DNA from: Xenorhabdus miraniensis
GTDB taxonomy: Bacteria > Pseudomonadota > Gammaproteobacteria > Enterobacterales > Enterobacteriaceae
Length of the DNA stretch: 64,000 nt
Assembly: GCF_002632615.1 (NCBI RefSeq)
Contig: NZ_NITZ01000003.1
Location: 186,001-250,000 of the forward strand
Direction: 5' to 3'
The notes below the pieces were generated by a model that made no database searches, had not been told where the DNA came from, and saw only the letters and a list, made by a program, of their open reading frames with translations. Position numbers and translations under genes: made by a program. Positions within the stretch are counted from its first letter, which is position 1. Each line of letters starts with the position of its first letter. Shown piece after piece: positions 28,953 to 39,700 of the stretch.

Positions 28953-29938
28953 ATTGGTATCCGTGGCTTAATCATGCGTACCGTCAATTAGTTGAATTCC
29001 ACCAACAAGGGCGGGGGCATCATGCAATTTTACTTCATGCGCATGAAGGGACGGGTGCAGATGCGTTATTGTATGGATTGAGCCGCTGGTTAATGTGCCA
29101 GAATAAACAGGGTCTGAAAAGCTGTGGCAAATGCCACGGCTGCCATTTAATGTTGGCAGAAACCCACTCTGACTGGCATGTTCTTGCTCCTGAAAAGGGA
29201 AAAAATATCATTGGAGTGGATGCCGTGCGTCAGCTTAGTGAAAAACTCTATGAGTATTCTCAGCAAGGAGGAGCAAAAATTGCCTGGTTGCCATCAGCAG
29301 AATCCCTGACTGATGCTGCTTCCAATGCCTTATTAAAAACTTTGGAAGAGCCACCTCAAAACACGTATTTTCTGTTGCGCTGTCAGCATCCCACAAATTT
29401 GCTGGCAACACTGCGTAGCCGTTGTTTTTATTATTTCCTCCCTGCGCCTGAAAATTCTATAGGGCTTTACTGGCTGAAAAATCAGCTTCCGTCCGTATCA
29501 TCGCTGGATGCGCAGACAGCGTTAAGACTTTCTCAGGGAGCGCCACTGGCAGCGGAAAAATTGCTTCAGACTGAAAAATGGCATCAAAGAAATTCACTTT
29601 GTCAGGCAATTACACAGGCATTACGTAATAGTGATACCTTGTCGCTTTTGCCATTGTTGAATCGTGATGATGTACAGCAATCCTTGCATTGGTTGATCAG
29701 TTTATTATCAGATGCTGTAAAATGTCGGCAGCAAGTGCAACATTACTGCGTTAACCAAGATCAGCAGGCTTTGATTTATCTCCTTGCCTCTGCTCAAAAT
29801 GCGGAAAGATTGTTAAGCACGGTTGATGATTGGATACGTTGTCGTCATCAATTATTATCTGTGGTGGGTATCAATCGTGAATTATTGCTGACAGAACAAT
29901 TACTCAATTGGGAAAAGCAACTCGGCCTCACACAGTAA
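28949..29938 (+). CDS. holB: DNA polymerase III subunit delta'
   Basis: 329-aa clamp-loader subunit. The start is ATG 28949 overlapping the tmk stop (ATGA), giving [13 protein letters not shown] like E. coli HolB (334 aa). The zinc-binding Cys cluster is in [10 protein letters not shown] with an earlier Cys in MCQNK, and [11 protein letters not shown] plus LLATLRSRC (the SRC motif) are conserved. No functional Walker A, as expected for delta'. Confidence 0.95.
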   Translation: MNWYPWLNHAYRQLVEFHQQGRGHHAILLHAHEGTGADALLYGLSRWLMCQNKQGLKSCGKCHGCHLMLAETHSDWHVLAPEKGKNIIGVDAVRQLSEKLYEYSQQGGAKIAWLPSAESLTDAASNALLKTLEEPPQNTYFLLRCQHPTNLLATLRSRCFYYFLPAPENSIGLYWLKNQLPSVSSLDAQTALRLSQGAPLAAEKLLQTEKWHQRNSLCQAITQALRNSDTLSLLPLLNRDDVQQSLHWLISLLSDAVKCRQQVQHYCVNQDQQALIYLLASAQNAERLLSTVDDWIRCRHQLLSVVGINRELLLTEQLLNWEKQLGLTQ

Positions 29939-29960
29939 CTTATTTAGATATGAGCATATT

Positions 29961-30740
29961 ATGTTTTTAGTTGATTCACATTGTCATCTCGATTGCCTTG
30001 ATTATGAAACATTACACAAAAGTGTAGATGATGTCGTGGCTAAAGCCGCAGAACGCGATGTTAAGTATATGTTGGCAGTAGCGACTACATTGCCAGGATT
30101 TCAACAAATGAAAAACCTGATTGGCAAACGAGAAAATGTAGCATACTCCTGTGGCATCCACCCATTGAATCTGGATGAAGGTTATAATTTTGAGGAACTC
30201 GCCCGTTTGGCTGCGGATGAGGATGTCATCGCAATGGGTGAAACGGGGTTGGATTACTATTATCAGAAAGAAAACGCTGAACTCCAGAGAACATCATTTC
30301 GTGAGCATATCCGTATCGGTCGTGAACTGAACAAGCCAGTGATTGTGCATACCCGCGAGGCAAGGGACGATACACTGATGGTGTTGCGGGAAGAGAAAGT
30401 GCAAGAATGTGGTGGTGTTTTGCACTGCTTCACAGAAGATAAAGAAACAGCAAGGCTTTTGCTTGATTTGGGATTTTATATCTCTTTTTCTGGTATTGTT
30501 ACCTTCCGCAATGCAGAGCAGATCCGAGAAGCGGCAAGATTTGTACCACTTGACCGCATTTTGGTGGAAACTGATTCACCTTATTTAGCACCTGTTCCCT
30601 ATCGCGGCAAACAGAATCAGCCTGCTTATGTGCGTGATGTTGCTGAATATATGGCAGTTTTAAAAGGCGTTAGTATTGAAGAATTGGCAGCAGTGACCAC
30701 AAAAAACTTTTGTGAACTGTTTCATGTCAATATTGCATAA
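29961..30740 (+). CDS. ycfH: TatD-family metal-dependent hydrolase YcfH
   Basis: 259-aa TIM-barrel hydrolase/DNase family protein. Metal ligands are seen in [35 protein letters not shown] and [16 protein letters not shown]. It continues the pabC cluster; the next gene starts 25 bp downstream. Confidence 0.94.
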   Translation: MFLVDSHCHLDCLDYETLHKSVDDVVAKAAERDVKYMLAVATTLPGFQQMKNLIGKRENVAYSCGIHPLNLDEGYNFEELARLAADEDVIAMGETGLDYYYQKENAELQRTSFREHIRIGRELNKPVIVHTREARDDTLMVLREEKVQECGGVLHCFTEDKETARLLLDLGFYISFSGIVTFRNAEQIREAARFVPLDRILVETDSPYLAPVPYRGKQNQPAYVRDVAEYMAVLKGVSIEELAAVTTKNFCELFHVNIA

Positions 30741-30765
30741 AATTAAGTGGAAAAGGAGAAATGAG

Positions 30766-31116
30766 ATGGCAGAAGAAACTATTTTTAGCAAAATTATTCG
30801 CCGTGAAATTCCTGCTGATATTATTTATCAGGATGATTTAGTCACAGCATTCCGTGATATTTCCCCACAAGCACCGTCACATATTTTGATTGTTCCTAAT
30901 GTGCTGATCCCGACTGTTAATGATGTCACCGCTGAGCATGAGCTTGCTTTGGGTCGTTTATTTACGGTTGCAGCAAAAATAGCGAAAGATGAAGGCATTG
31001 CAGAAGATGGCTATCGCTTGATTATGAACTGTAATCGTCACTCTGGTCAGGAAGTTTTCCATATCCATATGCATTTAGTGGGTGGACGGCCACTAGGCCC
31101 GCTTTTGGCAAAATAA
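30766..31116 (+). CDS. hinT: Purine nucleoside phosphoramidase HinT
   Basis: 116-aa HIT-family hydrolase. The start is ATG 30766, 9 nt after AAAAGGAGA, giving [19 protein letters not shown] as in E. coli HinT (119 aa). The catalytic histidine triad is [15 protein letters not shown]. It cleaves AMP-lysine and similar phosphoramidates. Confidence 0.97.
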   Translation: MAEETIFSKIIRREIPADIIYQDDLVTAFRDISPQAPSHILIVPNVLIPTVNDVTAEHELALGRLFTVAAKIAKDEGIAEDGYRLIMNCNRHSGQEVFHIHMHLVGGRPLGPLLAK

Positions 31117-31166
31117 TATTATTCATGAGTATCGGTACAAGGTAGCGATGTAACTGGGGTAGATTA

Positions 31167-31736
31167 ATGAAAAGAATTCTCTTTGTTATATTATCAGCAA
31201 TGTTGCTGGCAAGTTGTGTAATTGAAAAAACGCAACAGCCTGCTCCTGTTACGCCAGTGGAACCAAAGAAAAAACAGGAACCACCAGTAAAACCATCGGA
31301 AAAAGTTCCTCAACCCCCTAAGATCCAGTCTATTAATTGGAATAGTGTCGTCCAGCCATTGGTAGAGCAGATGGTTGGGGCCAACGGCGTGGAAGCAGGA
31401 AAAGTATTGCTTGTTGATTCTGTCAAAAATAATACCAATGGTTCATTGCGGACACTGAAAGCGACAGATGCGATTACGGATGCAATCAGTAACAAACAAG
31501 TCTTTCAGGTTGTCCCGAAATCTCAAGTCCATACTGCCCGGCAGGCTTTGGGGTTGTCATCGGAAGATAGCTTGGGGTTACGCAGTAAATCTATTGGTCT
31601 CGCGCGTTATTTGAATGCTGATTATGTTTTGTATACCGCAATTTCCAGCCATAATGGTCAGCGTGACATAGAGATGCAACTGATGCTGGTTAAAACCGGT
31701 GAGATACTCTGGTCTGGTCGTGGTGACGTTAACTAA
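31167..31736 (+). CDS. lpoB: Outer-membrane lipoprotein LpoB, activator of PBP1b
   Basis: 189-aa lipoprotein. The type II signal peptide ends in the lipobox LLASC with Cys-17 as the acylated residue. A Pro/Lys-rich linker (about 22-52) spans the periplasm, followed by the globular PBP1b-contact domain with VLLVDSVKNNTNGSLRTLKA. E. coli LpoB is 213 aa; the shorter length here comes from the linker. In E. coli ycfL sits between hinT and lpoB; it is missing here. Confidence 0.93.
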   Translation: MKRILFVILSAMLLASCVIEKTQQPAPVTPVEPKKKQEPPVKPSEKVPQPPKIQSINWNSVVQPLVEQMVGANGVEAGKVLLVDSVKNNTNGSLRTLKATDAITDAISNKQVFQVVPKSQVHTARQALGLSSEDSLGLRSKSIGLARYLNADYVLYTAISSHNGQRDIEMQLMLVKTGEILWSGRGDVN

Positions 31737-32583
31737 CCATCATTCTTTGTTAAAGATGTTGTCTCAGCAATGGCCTGATATTCCAGTAGATTCCTGGGAA
31801 ATTAGGCCATTAACGGGTCTGACACAGGCAAGTTATTACATTACGGATGGTGTTCGTCAGATGGTTGGACGTGCACAAACATCATATAGTAGTACGTTGG
31901 GGGTAAACCGTCAGCGGGAAAATCAGATTTTGCGCAGATTAACCCCTACTGGTGTCGCACCTAAGGTACTGGCGACGAACGAAACTTGGTTATTGCTGGA
32001 ATGGCTCAAGGGAACAAAAGTAGACGCTGATACATTGAGTTCACCAGCTATACAGAAATCATTGGCTCAAACGCTTGCCACTCTTCACAGCCACTCTCCA
32101 TTGGGCTATCCCCTTAAGCTTAAGCAGCAAATTGCATATCAATGGCAGCAAATAGATCGGAGACGTCTGTCCCCTCGTTGGTTACGCCTGCATAAATTAT
32201 TTATGGCTGCCAGAATGCCAGCCACATTAAAAATCGCTCCGGCTCACATGGATGTTCACCCTGATAATCTGTTAATGACCAAAGATGGGCTAAAATTGAT
32301 CGACTGGGAATATGCTGCTGATGTTGATATTGGTTTCTCATTGGCTGTTCTATTTAAAGGAAATCAATGGGATAAACTACAGCAAAAAACCTTTTTGAAT
32401 TATTATTGCATCCAAATGTCAGGATATTCAGATATCCAACGATTACAGCAGCAGATTGAACGATGGGAGTCGTGGGTTAGATACATGATGCTGATGTGGT
32501 ATGAAGTACGCTGGCAGCAAACGAAAGAGCAACAATTTTTATCACTGGCGTATCCTTTGCGCCATGCTTTTAAACTGTCGTAA
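31723..32583 (+). CDS. thiK: Thiamine kinase
   Basis: About 286-aa kinase of the aminoglycoside-phosphotransferase fold that phosphorylates thiamine during salvage. Diagnostic are the catalytic loop in APAHMDVHPDNLLMT and the metal-binding DWEYAADVDI. GTG 31723 overlaps the lpoB 3' end by 14 bp; the frame could also start at Met codon 31756, and neither has a clear ribosome site. N-terminal sequence differs strongly from E. coli YcfN, while the kinase core agrees. Confidence 0.85.
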   Translation: MTLTNHHSLLKMLSQQWPDIPVDSWEIRPLTGLTQASYYITDGVRQMVGRAQTSYSSTLGVNRQRENQILRRLTPTGVAPKVLATNETWLLLEWLKGTKVDADTLSSPAIQKSLAQTLATLHSHSPLGYPLKLKQQIAYQWQQIDRRRLSPRWLRLHKLFMAARMPATLKIAPAHMDVHPDNLLMTKDGLKLIDWEYAADVDIGFSLAVLFKGNQWDKLQQKTFLNYYCIQMSGYSDIQRLQQQIERWESWVRYMMLMWYEVRWQQTKEQQFLSLAYPLRHAFKLS

Positions 32584-32664
32584 CAAATTGACACTGGCGT
32601 AGTGCGCGGGTGGAATTTTAATCAACGATAATATGGCAACCAATAAAAAGAAGTGAGGAATGCT

Positions 32665-33687
32665 ATGGGTCCAGTAATGTTAGATGTTGTTGGCTATGAA
32701 TTGGATAATGAAGAACGAGAAATTCTGCAACATCCATTAGTGGGCGGTTTAATTCTGTTTACCCGCAATTTCCACGATACAAAACAATTACGCGAATTAA
32801 TTCGTCAAATTCGCGAAGCTTCCCGTCATCGTCTGGTGATTGCAGTGGATCAGGAAGGTGGGCGTGTTCAGCGGTTTCATGAAGGTTTCACTCGTTTACC
32901 CGCAGCACAGTCATTTGCCTGTATGAATGATTTGCTTATGGGAGCACATTTGGCAGAAGAGTCTGGTTGGCTGATGGCATCAGAAATGATTGCAATGGAC
33001 ATCGATATCAGTTTTGCGCCAGTGCTGGATTTGGGGCATAAATGTACGGCAATTGGAGAACGTTCATTTCATGAAGAGCCTGAACCTGCAATGGTAATGG
33101 CAGAAAAATTTATCAAGGGCATGTATTCTGCGGGCATGAGATCGACGGGTAAACATTTTCCGGGACATGGGGCAGTGACGGCAGACTCTCATAAAGAAAC
33201 ACCGAGGGACAATCGTTCAATGGATGCCATTAGTTGTCACGATATGGTGATATTCCGTGATTTTATCCAACGCAATCTGCTGGACGCCATCATGCCTGCC
33301 CATGTTATTTACCCTCAAGTAGATCATCGCCCTGCTAGTGGTTCGCCGTATTGGCTGAAATCTATATTGCGTGAGCAACTGGGTTTTGAAGGTGTCATTT
33401 TTTCTGATGATTTATCAATGGAAGGTGCCGCAGTTATGGGGAGTTACCCCGAGCGCGCAACAGCTTCATTAAATGCTGGTTGTGACATGATCTTGGTGTG
33501 TAACAATCGGGAAGGGGCTGTCAGTGTACTGGATAACCTTCCGATTATCGACTCAGGTAAAGTCACACGGTTATATCATCAAGGTAAACAATTTAGTCTG
33601 GAAGAATTGCAGAAATCTGACCGTTGGCAACAGGCTAATAAAGCCTTACACGGTCTGTGCGAAAAATGGCTAAGATGTGAATCATGA
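32665..33687 (+). CDS. nagZ: Beta-N-acetylhexosaminidase NagZ
   Basis: 340-aa cytoplasmic glycosidase (GH3) removing GlcNAc from anhydromuropeptides in wall recycling. The start is ATG 32665 after GAGGA, reading [18 protein letters not shown] as in E. coli. [33 protein letters not shown] and the nucleophile region [12 protein letters not shown] are seen. E. coli has ycfP next; here a terminator follows and ycfP is absent. Confidence 0.97.
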   Translation: MGPVMLDVVGYELDNEEREILQHPLVGGLILFTRNFHDTKQLRELIRQIREASRHRLVIAVDQEGGRVQRFHEGFTRLPAAQSFACMNDLLMGAHLAEESGWLMASEMIAMDIDISFAPVLDLGHKCTAIGERSFHEEPEPAMVMAEKFIKGMYSAGMRSTGKHFPGHGAVTADSHKETPRDNRSMDAISCHDMVIFRDFIQRNLLDAIMPAHVIYPQVDHRPASGSPYWLKSILREQLGFEGVIFSDDLSMEGAAVMGSYPERATASLNAGCDMILVCNNREGAVSVLDNLPIIDSGKVTRLYHQGKQFSLEELQKSDRWQQANKALHGLCEKWLRCES

Positions 33688-33712
33688 TTGAATAATATAG
33701 GCTTATTTCAAT

Positions 33713-33759
33713 AAAGTCGGGAATAGGGGTGCCATTGGTGATCTTATTCCCGACTTTTC
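33713..33759 (+). terminator. Rho-independent terminator after nagZ
   Basis: 13-bp perfect stem AAAGTCGGGAATA with TATTCCCGACTTT, then TTC. Confidence 0.85.
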
Positions 33760-34112
33760 TTCAATAATGCTATTTCTCACCTTTCTCTTCAATAACTTTG
33801 ATATTTTGCCCTGAAAATCCCATATTCACATAATATTAACATTTACAATGTTAATTATTCATAAATCTGATTTATATCTAATTAATTGAAAATTATCATA
33901 CAAATTTTGTGATTGTTGTCTAATTAATCAAAAGAATTTGATTGAAGCTATTTTTGGTATGACCAACTGACCTGCCATGATATTCTGGAGATATTTGCAG
34001 TATGAAATTTGTTTGACTTGGTGTTATTTAAGGACGTTATCCAAGGTTTTTACTCAAAAAAATGGGTTTAGCACCTTACATAACATTATGTTGTATTTTC
34101 AGTGGGGTAGTC
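33760..34112 (+). promoter_or_regulatory. ndh upstream region
   Basis: AT-rich 350-bp control region without a gene. It contains the perfect palindrome ATCAAA-AGAA-TTTGAT at 33927-33942. TTGACT at about 34012 can serve as a -35 with a poor -10 17 bp later. Oxygen control of ndh by FNR is known in E. coli, but the palindrome here has the opposite half-site orientation to an FNR box. Confidence 0.35.
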
Positions 34113-35417
34113 ATGACAACGCCAAAGACAAGAATTGTCATCATTGGTGGGGGCGCTGGTGGTTTAGAGCTGGCAACGCGTTTGGGACATAAATTGGGTC
34201 GTAAGCAAAAAGCCGAAATTACTTTGGTGGATCGCAACAACAGCCATTTATGGAAACCGTTATTACATGAGGTAGCAACAGGTTCCCTGGATGATGGTGT
34301 TGATGCACTGAGCTATTTAGCGCATGCCAGCAACCATTATTTCAATTTTCAGCTAGGTACGCTCACGGATATTAACCGTGAAGAGAAAAAAATCACTTTG
34401 GCGGCAATCCGTGATGAAGGCAGTGATTTGTTGGTACCAGAGCGTGAGTTGGCCTACGACATTCTTGTCATGGCATTGGGCAGCCAGTCGAATGATTTTG
34501 GGACGGCTGGAGTGAAGGAAAACTGTATTTTCCTTGATAACCCGCAGCAGGCACATCGTTTCCACAATGAGATGCTGAATTTATTCCTGAAATACTCTGC
34601 AAATCAATGTGCAGAAGAAAAAGTGAATATCGCGATTGTTGGTGGCGGCGCAACAGGTGTTGAACTTTCTGCTGAGTTATATAATGCGGTCAAGCAGCTT
34701 CATAATTATGGCTTTGAAAGCCTGAGTTCAGATGCTTTAAATGTGACTCTGGTTGAAGCTGGTGAGCGAATTTTGCCTGCATTGCCGGCGCGTATCTCTG
34801 GCGCGGCCCATCAAGAATTGACTAAGCTTGGCGTCAAGGTCTTAACCAAGACAATGGTGACCAGTGCTGATGAACATGGCTTGAATACTAAAGATGGTGA
34901 GCAGATCAAAGCTTCCCTGATGGTCTGGGCGGCAGGAATTAAAGCACCAGACTTTATGAAAGACATTGGCGGATTGGAAACAAACCGTATTAACCAATTA
35001 GTGGTGAAACCAACTTTGCAAACCACACTGGACGATCGTATTTTCGCCATTGGGGATTGTGCATCATGCCCGAAAAAAGAAGGTGGATTTGTTCCTCCTC
35101 GGGCTCAGTCCGCTCACCAGATGGCAAGCCGTTGTTATGATAATATTCTGGCATTACTGAATGAAAAACCATTGAAAGAATATGTTTATAAAGATCATGG
35201 TTCATTGGTTTCATTATCGAAGTTCAGTACGGTTGGTAGCCTGATGGGGAACTTAATGCGTGGATCAGTGATGGTGGAAGGCCGTATTGCCCGTATAGTT
35301 TATATCTCCTTGTATCGGATGCACCAAGTCGCTTTGCACGGATATATTAAAACAGGATTGATGATGTTGGTTGGTGGAATTAACCGTGTTATTCGTCCAC
35401 GGTTGAAGTTACACTAA
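34113..35417 (+). CDS. ndh: NADH:quinone oxidoreductase II (NDH-2)
   Basis: 434-aa non-pumping, FAD-containing NADH dehydrogenase bound to the inner membrane. The start is ATG 34113, reading [20 protein letters not shown]; a longer in-frame start at 34062 lacks a ribosome site. Two Rossmann motifs ([12 protein letters not shown] and [16 protein letters not shown]), FAD-binding AIGDCASC and the amphipathic C-terminal membrane helix near [13 protein letters not shown] are present. Length equals E. coli Ndh. Confidence 0.98.
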   Translation: MTTPKTRIVIIGGGAGGLELATRLGHKLGRKQKAEITLVDRNNSHLWKPLLHEVATGSLDDGVDALSYLAHASNHYFNFQLGTLTDINREEKKITLAAIRDEGSDLLVPERELAYDILVMALGSQSNDFGTAGVKENCIFLDNPQQAHRFHNEMLNLFLKYSANQCAEEKVNIAIVGGGATGVELSAELYNAVKQLHNYGFESLSSDALNVTLVEAGERILPALPARISGAAHQELTKLGVKVLTKTMVTSADEHGLNTKDGEQIKASLMVWAAGIKAPDFMKDIGGLETNRINQLVVKPTLQTTLDDRIFAIGDCASCPKKEGGFVPPRAQSAHQMASRCYDNILALLNEKPLKEYVYKDHGSLVSLSKFSTVGSLMGNLMRGSVMVEGRIARIVYISLYRMHQVALHGYIKTGLMMLVGGINRVIRPRLKLH

Positions 35418-35457
35418 TTAGTTAGCTGAGAGACTGAGTTAGCTAAGAGAATTAGCT

Positions 35458-35503
35458 GAAAATGGTTCATCTAGACATAATCAACCCAGATGAGCCATTT
35501 TCC
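35458..35503 (+). terminator. Rho-independent terminator after ndh
   Basis: GAAAATGGTTCATCT pairs with AGATGAGCCATTTTC (one G:U). The tail is only moderately T-rich. Confidence 0.75.
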
Positions 35504-36144
35504 TGCTTATTATATTTATTGTTATACATATCATAATTATTCTTATCTAAATCAATCGCAGTTATTTATTATAATGAATAAAACTGTATTTAATATAATT
35601 ACAGCCATCCATTTGAGTTAACTCATTATTGTTATATATAAAATATATTAACATAATGAGGTTGTTATTATTTATATATTAAAAACAATAAGCCCAGATA
35701 ACTCAATTGCATATGCGTTACCTGTAGGTAAATGAAACAATTTATCAGTGTATCTAATTAATCGTTGTAATAAAGCCAGTTTTAGTTAGGTTACTGTAGT
35801 ATCATGACTTTGATCTGGCTGTTAGAATTAGATACATTATAAATGATATATGACCTTCATTTTTCGAGTTACCGCTTTACTGGTTGTATTAATACACTTC
35901 AGTTTGTAGTTATATAACATATAGATATATCACATCTTATTCTATGATAATGTTTATTTTTCATTGTGTTACAATTTTTTGGCACAGAAAAGAAGCGAAG
36001 AATATAAAATTAAATCTCCTTACTGAATGATAATGATTTTATTATATTAGATTAAGGAAATAGGATTTTTCTTAAATAACGAATTTAGCGCATTTTTAGC
36101 TTACATAAAATATCGGTAAAACTATTAATATATCAAGGTGCTAT
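35504..36144. other. AT-rich intergenic region upstream of the ycfJ-like gene
   Basis: 640 bp with no supported gene. It is dominated by A/T runs and short palindromes. The only clear signal is a Fur-like box at 36023-36041. Confidence 0.5.
36023..36041 (+). promoter_or_regulatory. Candidate Fur box before the ycfJ-like gene
   Basis: CTGAATGATAATGATTTTA matches about 13 of 19 consensus positions with an unbroken AATGATAAT block. It is 104-122 bp upstream of the GTG start. Confidence 0.4.
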
Positions 36145-36609
36145 GTGGTTAAATTAAAGATAAGACAGTATGTAATTGGTTCAATAATTACTATTGCCAT
36201 TATTGGTACTGCTGTAACGTTCTGTTTTGAATCCCCACGTCCCAGCGTTGCACAAGTATTATACTCGAAGCCTATTAGATCAACTGTTGCGGTTAGTCAA
36301 TCCTATTGCCATATCACAGTATCTCCCATTCCTGCTACAGCAAAAGATATTACGGAAAGTTTTTTACCGAATCATGAATATCGTATATTAACACTTATTA
36401 ATACTTTAAAAGTAAAGAGGGAATACCCTGCGTTAAAGCATTCGGAGCTAAAAAATTGTGTCATCGTTGATGTTAAGCAACCACGTGTTGTTGGGTACGA
36501 TGTCGTTTATCGTATCGGAGATAAAACAGGGAAAATCAGGATACCATATATACCAGGGGAAACGATCCCTTTAAATGAGAAAGGCCAATTAATTTTAAAG
36601 GTACAGTAG
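36145..36609 (+). CDS. ycfJ: YcfJ homologue lacking the glycine-zipper segment
   Basis: 154-aa membrane-anchored protein starting at GTG 36145 behind AAGGTG. One hydrophobic helix lies at residues 9-27. The C-terminal VVGYDVVYRIGDKTGKIRIP, then GETIPLNEKGQLIL, closely follows the end of E. coli YcfJ, and VAQVLYSKPIRSTV near 35 follows its periplasmic start. The central glycine-zipper 2TM region of YcfJ is replaced by a charged stretch (about 65-105) without Gly repeats. Its position right after ndh is the same as in E. coli, so it is probably the orthologue after loss of the zipper. Function unknown. Confidence 0.75.
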   Translation: MVKLKIRQYVIGSIITIAIIGTAVTFCFESPRPSVAQVLYSKPIRSTVAVSQSYCHITVSPIPATAKDITESFLPNHEYRILTLINTLKVKREYPALKHSELKNCVIVDVKQPRVVGYDVVYRIGDKTGKIRIPYIPGETIPLNEKGQLILKVQ

Positions 36610-36657
36610 AATAATACGTTCACGATACTCTTTAGTAGAGGGTTATTTAGAGGATTA

Positions 36658-36718
36658 CACTGTTTAGCGGATAGTTCACATGAAATTAAATTGGTGAACA
36701 GTATTAGCAAAACAGTGC
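36658..36718. repeat. Nested inverted repeat between ycfJ-like gene and mfd
   Basis: CACTGTTTAGC pairs with GCAAAACAGTG (one mismatch), enclosing GTTCAC with GTGAAC. It lies between convergent genes and could end both transcripts, although no long T run is present. Confidence 0.5.
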
Positions 36719-36762
36719 AATCATAAAATTAACTCCTCAACTTTTAATTTACAGGTTAAGGG

Positions 36763-39700
36763 CTATTGGGGACAACTCTGATGTTGAATAAACGCTTCCA
36801 ACAATTGCTGAATGAAAGATAAACGAGCTGCACGCTCCGTCAATTCTGTAATAAATTTCAGTTTAGACGGGCCATCTAGTCGATAGATATGAGGCTGAGT
36901 CTGTAATAAACCGATCAAATAATTAGGATCGACTTTATTATCATTGCTAAAATCAATGAAGCCCCCTTTCTCATGTGCTTCAATACGTTTGATACCCAAT
37001 TTACGGGCTATCAGGCGAATGGAAGCCGATTGTAACAGTTGGCGTCCCGGGTCAGGCAATAAACCAAATCGATCAATGAGTTCGACTTTCAATTCATCCA
37101 ATTCGGCATCATCTTGCGCGCTGGCGATGCGTTTATAGAAAGACAGGCGCATGTTTACGTCCGGGATATAATCATCGGGTAAAAGTACCGGCATGCGTAG
37201 CTCTATGTCGGTCTGGTTATTGGTGAGATCTTCAAGTGAAGGTTCACGTCCGTTTTTGAGTGCATCAACAGCACTTTCCAACAATTCCATATAGAGGGTG
37301 AAACCGACGCTGGCCATCTGCCCACTTTGATCTTCACCTAGTAATTCACCAGCCCCTCTGATTTCCAGATCATGAGTCGCCAATGCGAAACCGGCACCTA
37401 AATCCTCAAGAGATGCGATAGCCTCCAGCCGTTTTTGGGCGTCACTGGTCATAGCTTTTGGATGTGGTGTCAGCAAATAAGCATAGGCTTGATGATGAGA
37501 GCGTCCGACACGTCCACGTAATTGGTGTAATTGAGCCAATCCAAAATGATCGGCGCGTTCAATGATAATGGTATTGGCACTGGGAATATCGATACCTGTT
37601 TCAATAATGGTGGTACACACCAAAACATTAAAGCGTTGGTGATGGAAATCTGTCATAACGCGTTCCAAATCACGTTCACGCATTTGACCATGTCCTACAA
37701 CAATTCTGGCTTCGGGAACCAGTTCTTCCAATCGTGCTTTTGCCTTTTCAATGTTTTCGACATCGTTATAAAGATAATAAACTTGCCCGCCACGCAATAT
37801 TTCACGCAGGATGGATTCGCGAACAACGAGGCTGTCATATTCCCGCACAAAGGTTTTTACTGCCAAACGACGGGCAGGAGGAGTGGCGATAATGGATAAA
37901 TCGCGCATGCCACTCATTGCCATATTGAGTGTGCGAGGAATTGGCGTTGCAGTAAGCGTTAGGACATCAACATCTGCACGAATGGCTTTAATACGTTCCT
38001 TATGGCGAACCCCGAAGCGATGTTCTTCATCAACGACTAACAAACCGAGATCTTTCCAGCGCAGATCACTTTGTAAAAGTTTATGGGTGCCAATAATGAT
38101 ATCCACTCTCCCTTCAGCCGCCATGTCAATGACTTGTTGTTGTTCCTTTGCACTGCGAAAGCGTGACATAACTTCAATGTGCACAGGCCAGTTAGCAAAG
38201 CGATCACGGAAATTATCATAATGCTGCTGTGCCAATAGGGTTGTTGGTACAAGTACGGCGACTTGCTTGTTATTGGTAATGGACAGAAATGCGGCACGCA
38301 TCGCCACTTCTGTTTTTCCAAACCCGACATCGCCACATACCAGACGATCCATAGCAATGGGCTGACACATATCACCCAGTACAGCGTTGATGGTCTGTTC
38401 CTGATCTGGAGTCGTATCGAATGGGAAACTTTGGCAGAACAATTGGTATTGTTCACGATCTTGCTTGAAGGCAAAACCCGGCTTAACAGCGCGTTGGGCA
38501 TAAACATCCAATAGTTCGGCGGCAACATCACGCACTTTTTCGGCCGCTTTTTGGCGGGCCTTGCTCCATGCTTCTCCCCCCAGTTTATGCAGCGGTGCGC
38601 TTTCCTCTGCACCACCAGCATAACGGCTTATAAGATGGAGAGAGGAGACTGGAACGTACAATTTATCTTCTCCTGCGTAGGTAAGGATAAGATACTCAGC
38701 CTTGATGCTGCCCGCTTCCAGCGTTGTTAGACCTTGATAACGCCCGACACCATGTTCAAGATGTACGACAGGTTGACCGTGCCGTAACTCAGCGAGATTT
38801 CGGATTAGCGTATCAGTATTGATAGTACGCCGGTTATCCTGACGGCGACGACTGACCCGTTCCCCAAGCATGTCACTTTCACAAATAAGCGCGAGTTTAT
38901 TGTCTTCATCAATAAAACCGTGTTCTGATGCTCCAATCATCAAAAAATGGCCGGGTTTATCAGCTTCTGTTAGCTGGCTTATTTTGGCTGGATTGACTTT
39001 GATTCGTGATAACAATTCTTGTACGGATTCCCGGCGTCCTTCACTTTCCACCGAGAACACAATCTTACCGTTAAACTGCTCCATAAAACGGCGCAATTTA
39101 TCCAAAGGCGCTTTCTGCTGTGGAGACACCGATAGATCAGGCAGAACTTGATAAGCAAGATTGATGTTTCCTGCTTTTTGGGGAAGTGTTTCGTTATCAA
39201 CTTGAAGACGGGGCCAGTTTTTTAACGCTGAGAATAGCTTATTGACTGGCAACCAAATCCGCTCAGGGGAGAGTAGCGGACGCATGGGATCAACTTTGCG
39301 GCTTTCAAATCGTAGTTTTGTGTCCTGCCAGAAACGTTCGGCAGCACTGATAAAATCCTGAGTGATGAGCAGCGTATTTTCGGGTAGATAATCAAGGATG
39401 GTCGGCAAGGGCTGTTCAAAGAATAGTGGCTGCCAATACTCAATGCCGGCGGGTAACACTTTTTTACTGACTTGCTGATAAATATGTTCAGCATCACGGC
39501 GAACTTCAAACTGCTCGCGCCATTGACTGCGAAAGAGTTCAATCGCATCTTGGTCAGTTGGAAATTCATGGGCTGGCAATAAACTGATTTTTTCCACTTC
39601 TGCCAGCGTTCGTTGGGTATCCACATCAAAAGTGCGCAGACTATCGATCTCATCATCAAAAAAATCAATGCGATAAGGATATCCACTACCCATTGGAAAC

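Noticed and set aside
33927..33942. FNR site before ndh
   Set aside because: The palindrome ATCAAA-N4-TTTGAT has the half-sites in reverse order compared with TTGAT-N4-ATCAA, so it is not a proper FNR box.
38263..38514. ORFs opposite mfd
   Set aside because: Located inside mfd on the other strand without ribosome sites or recognisable domains.
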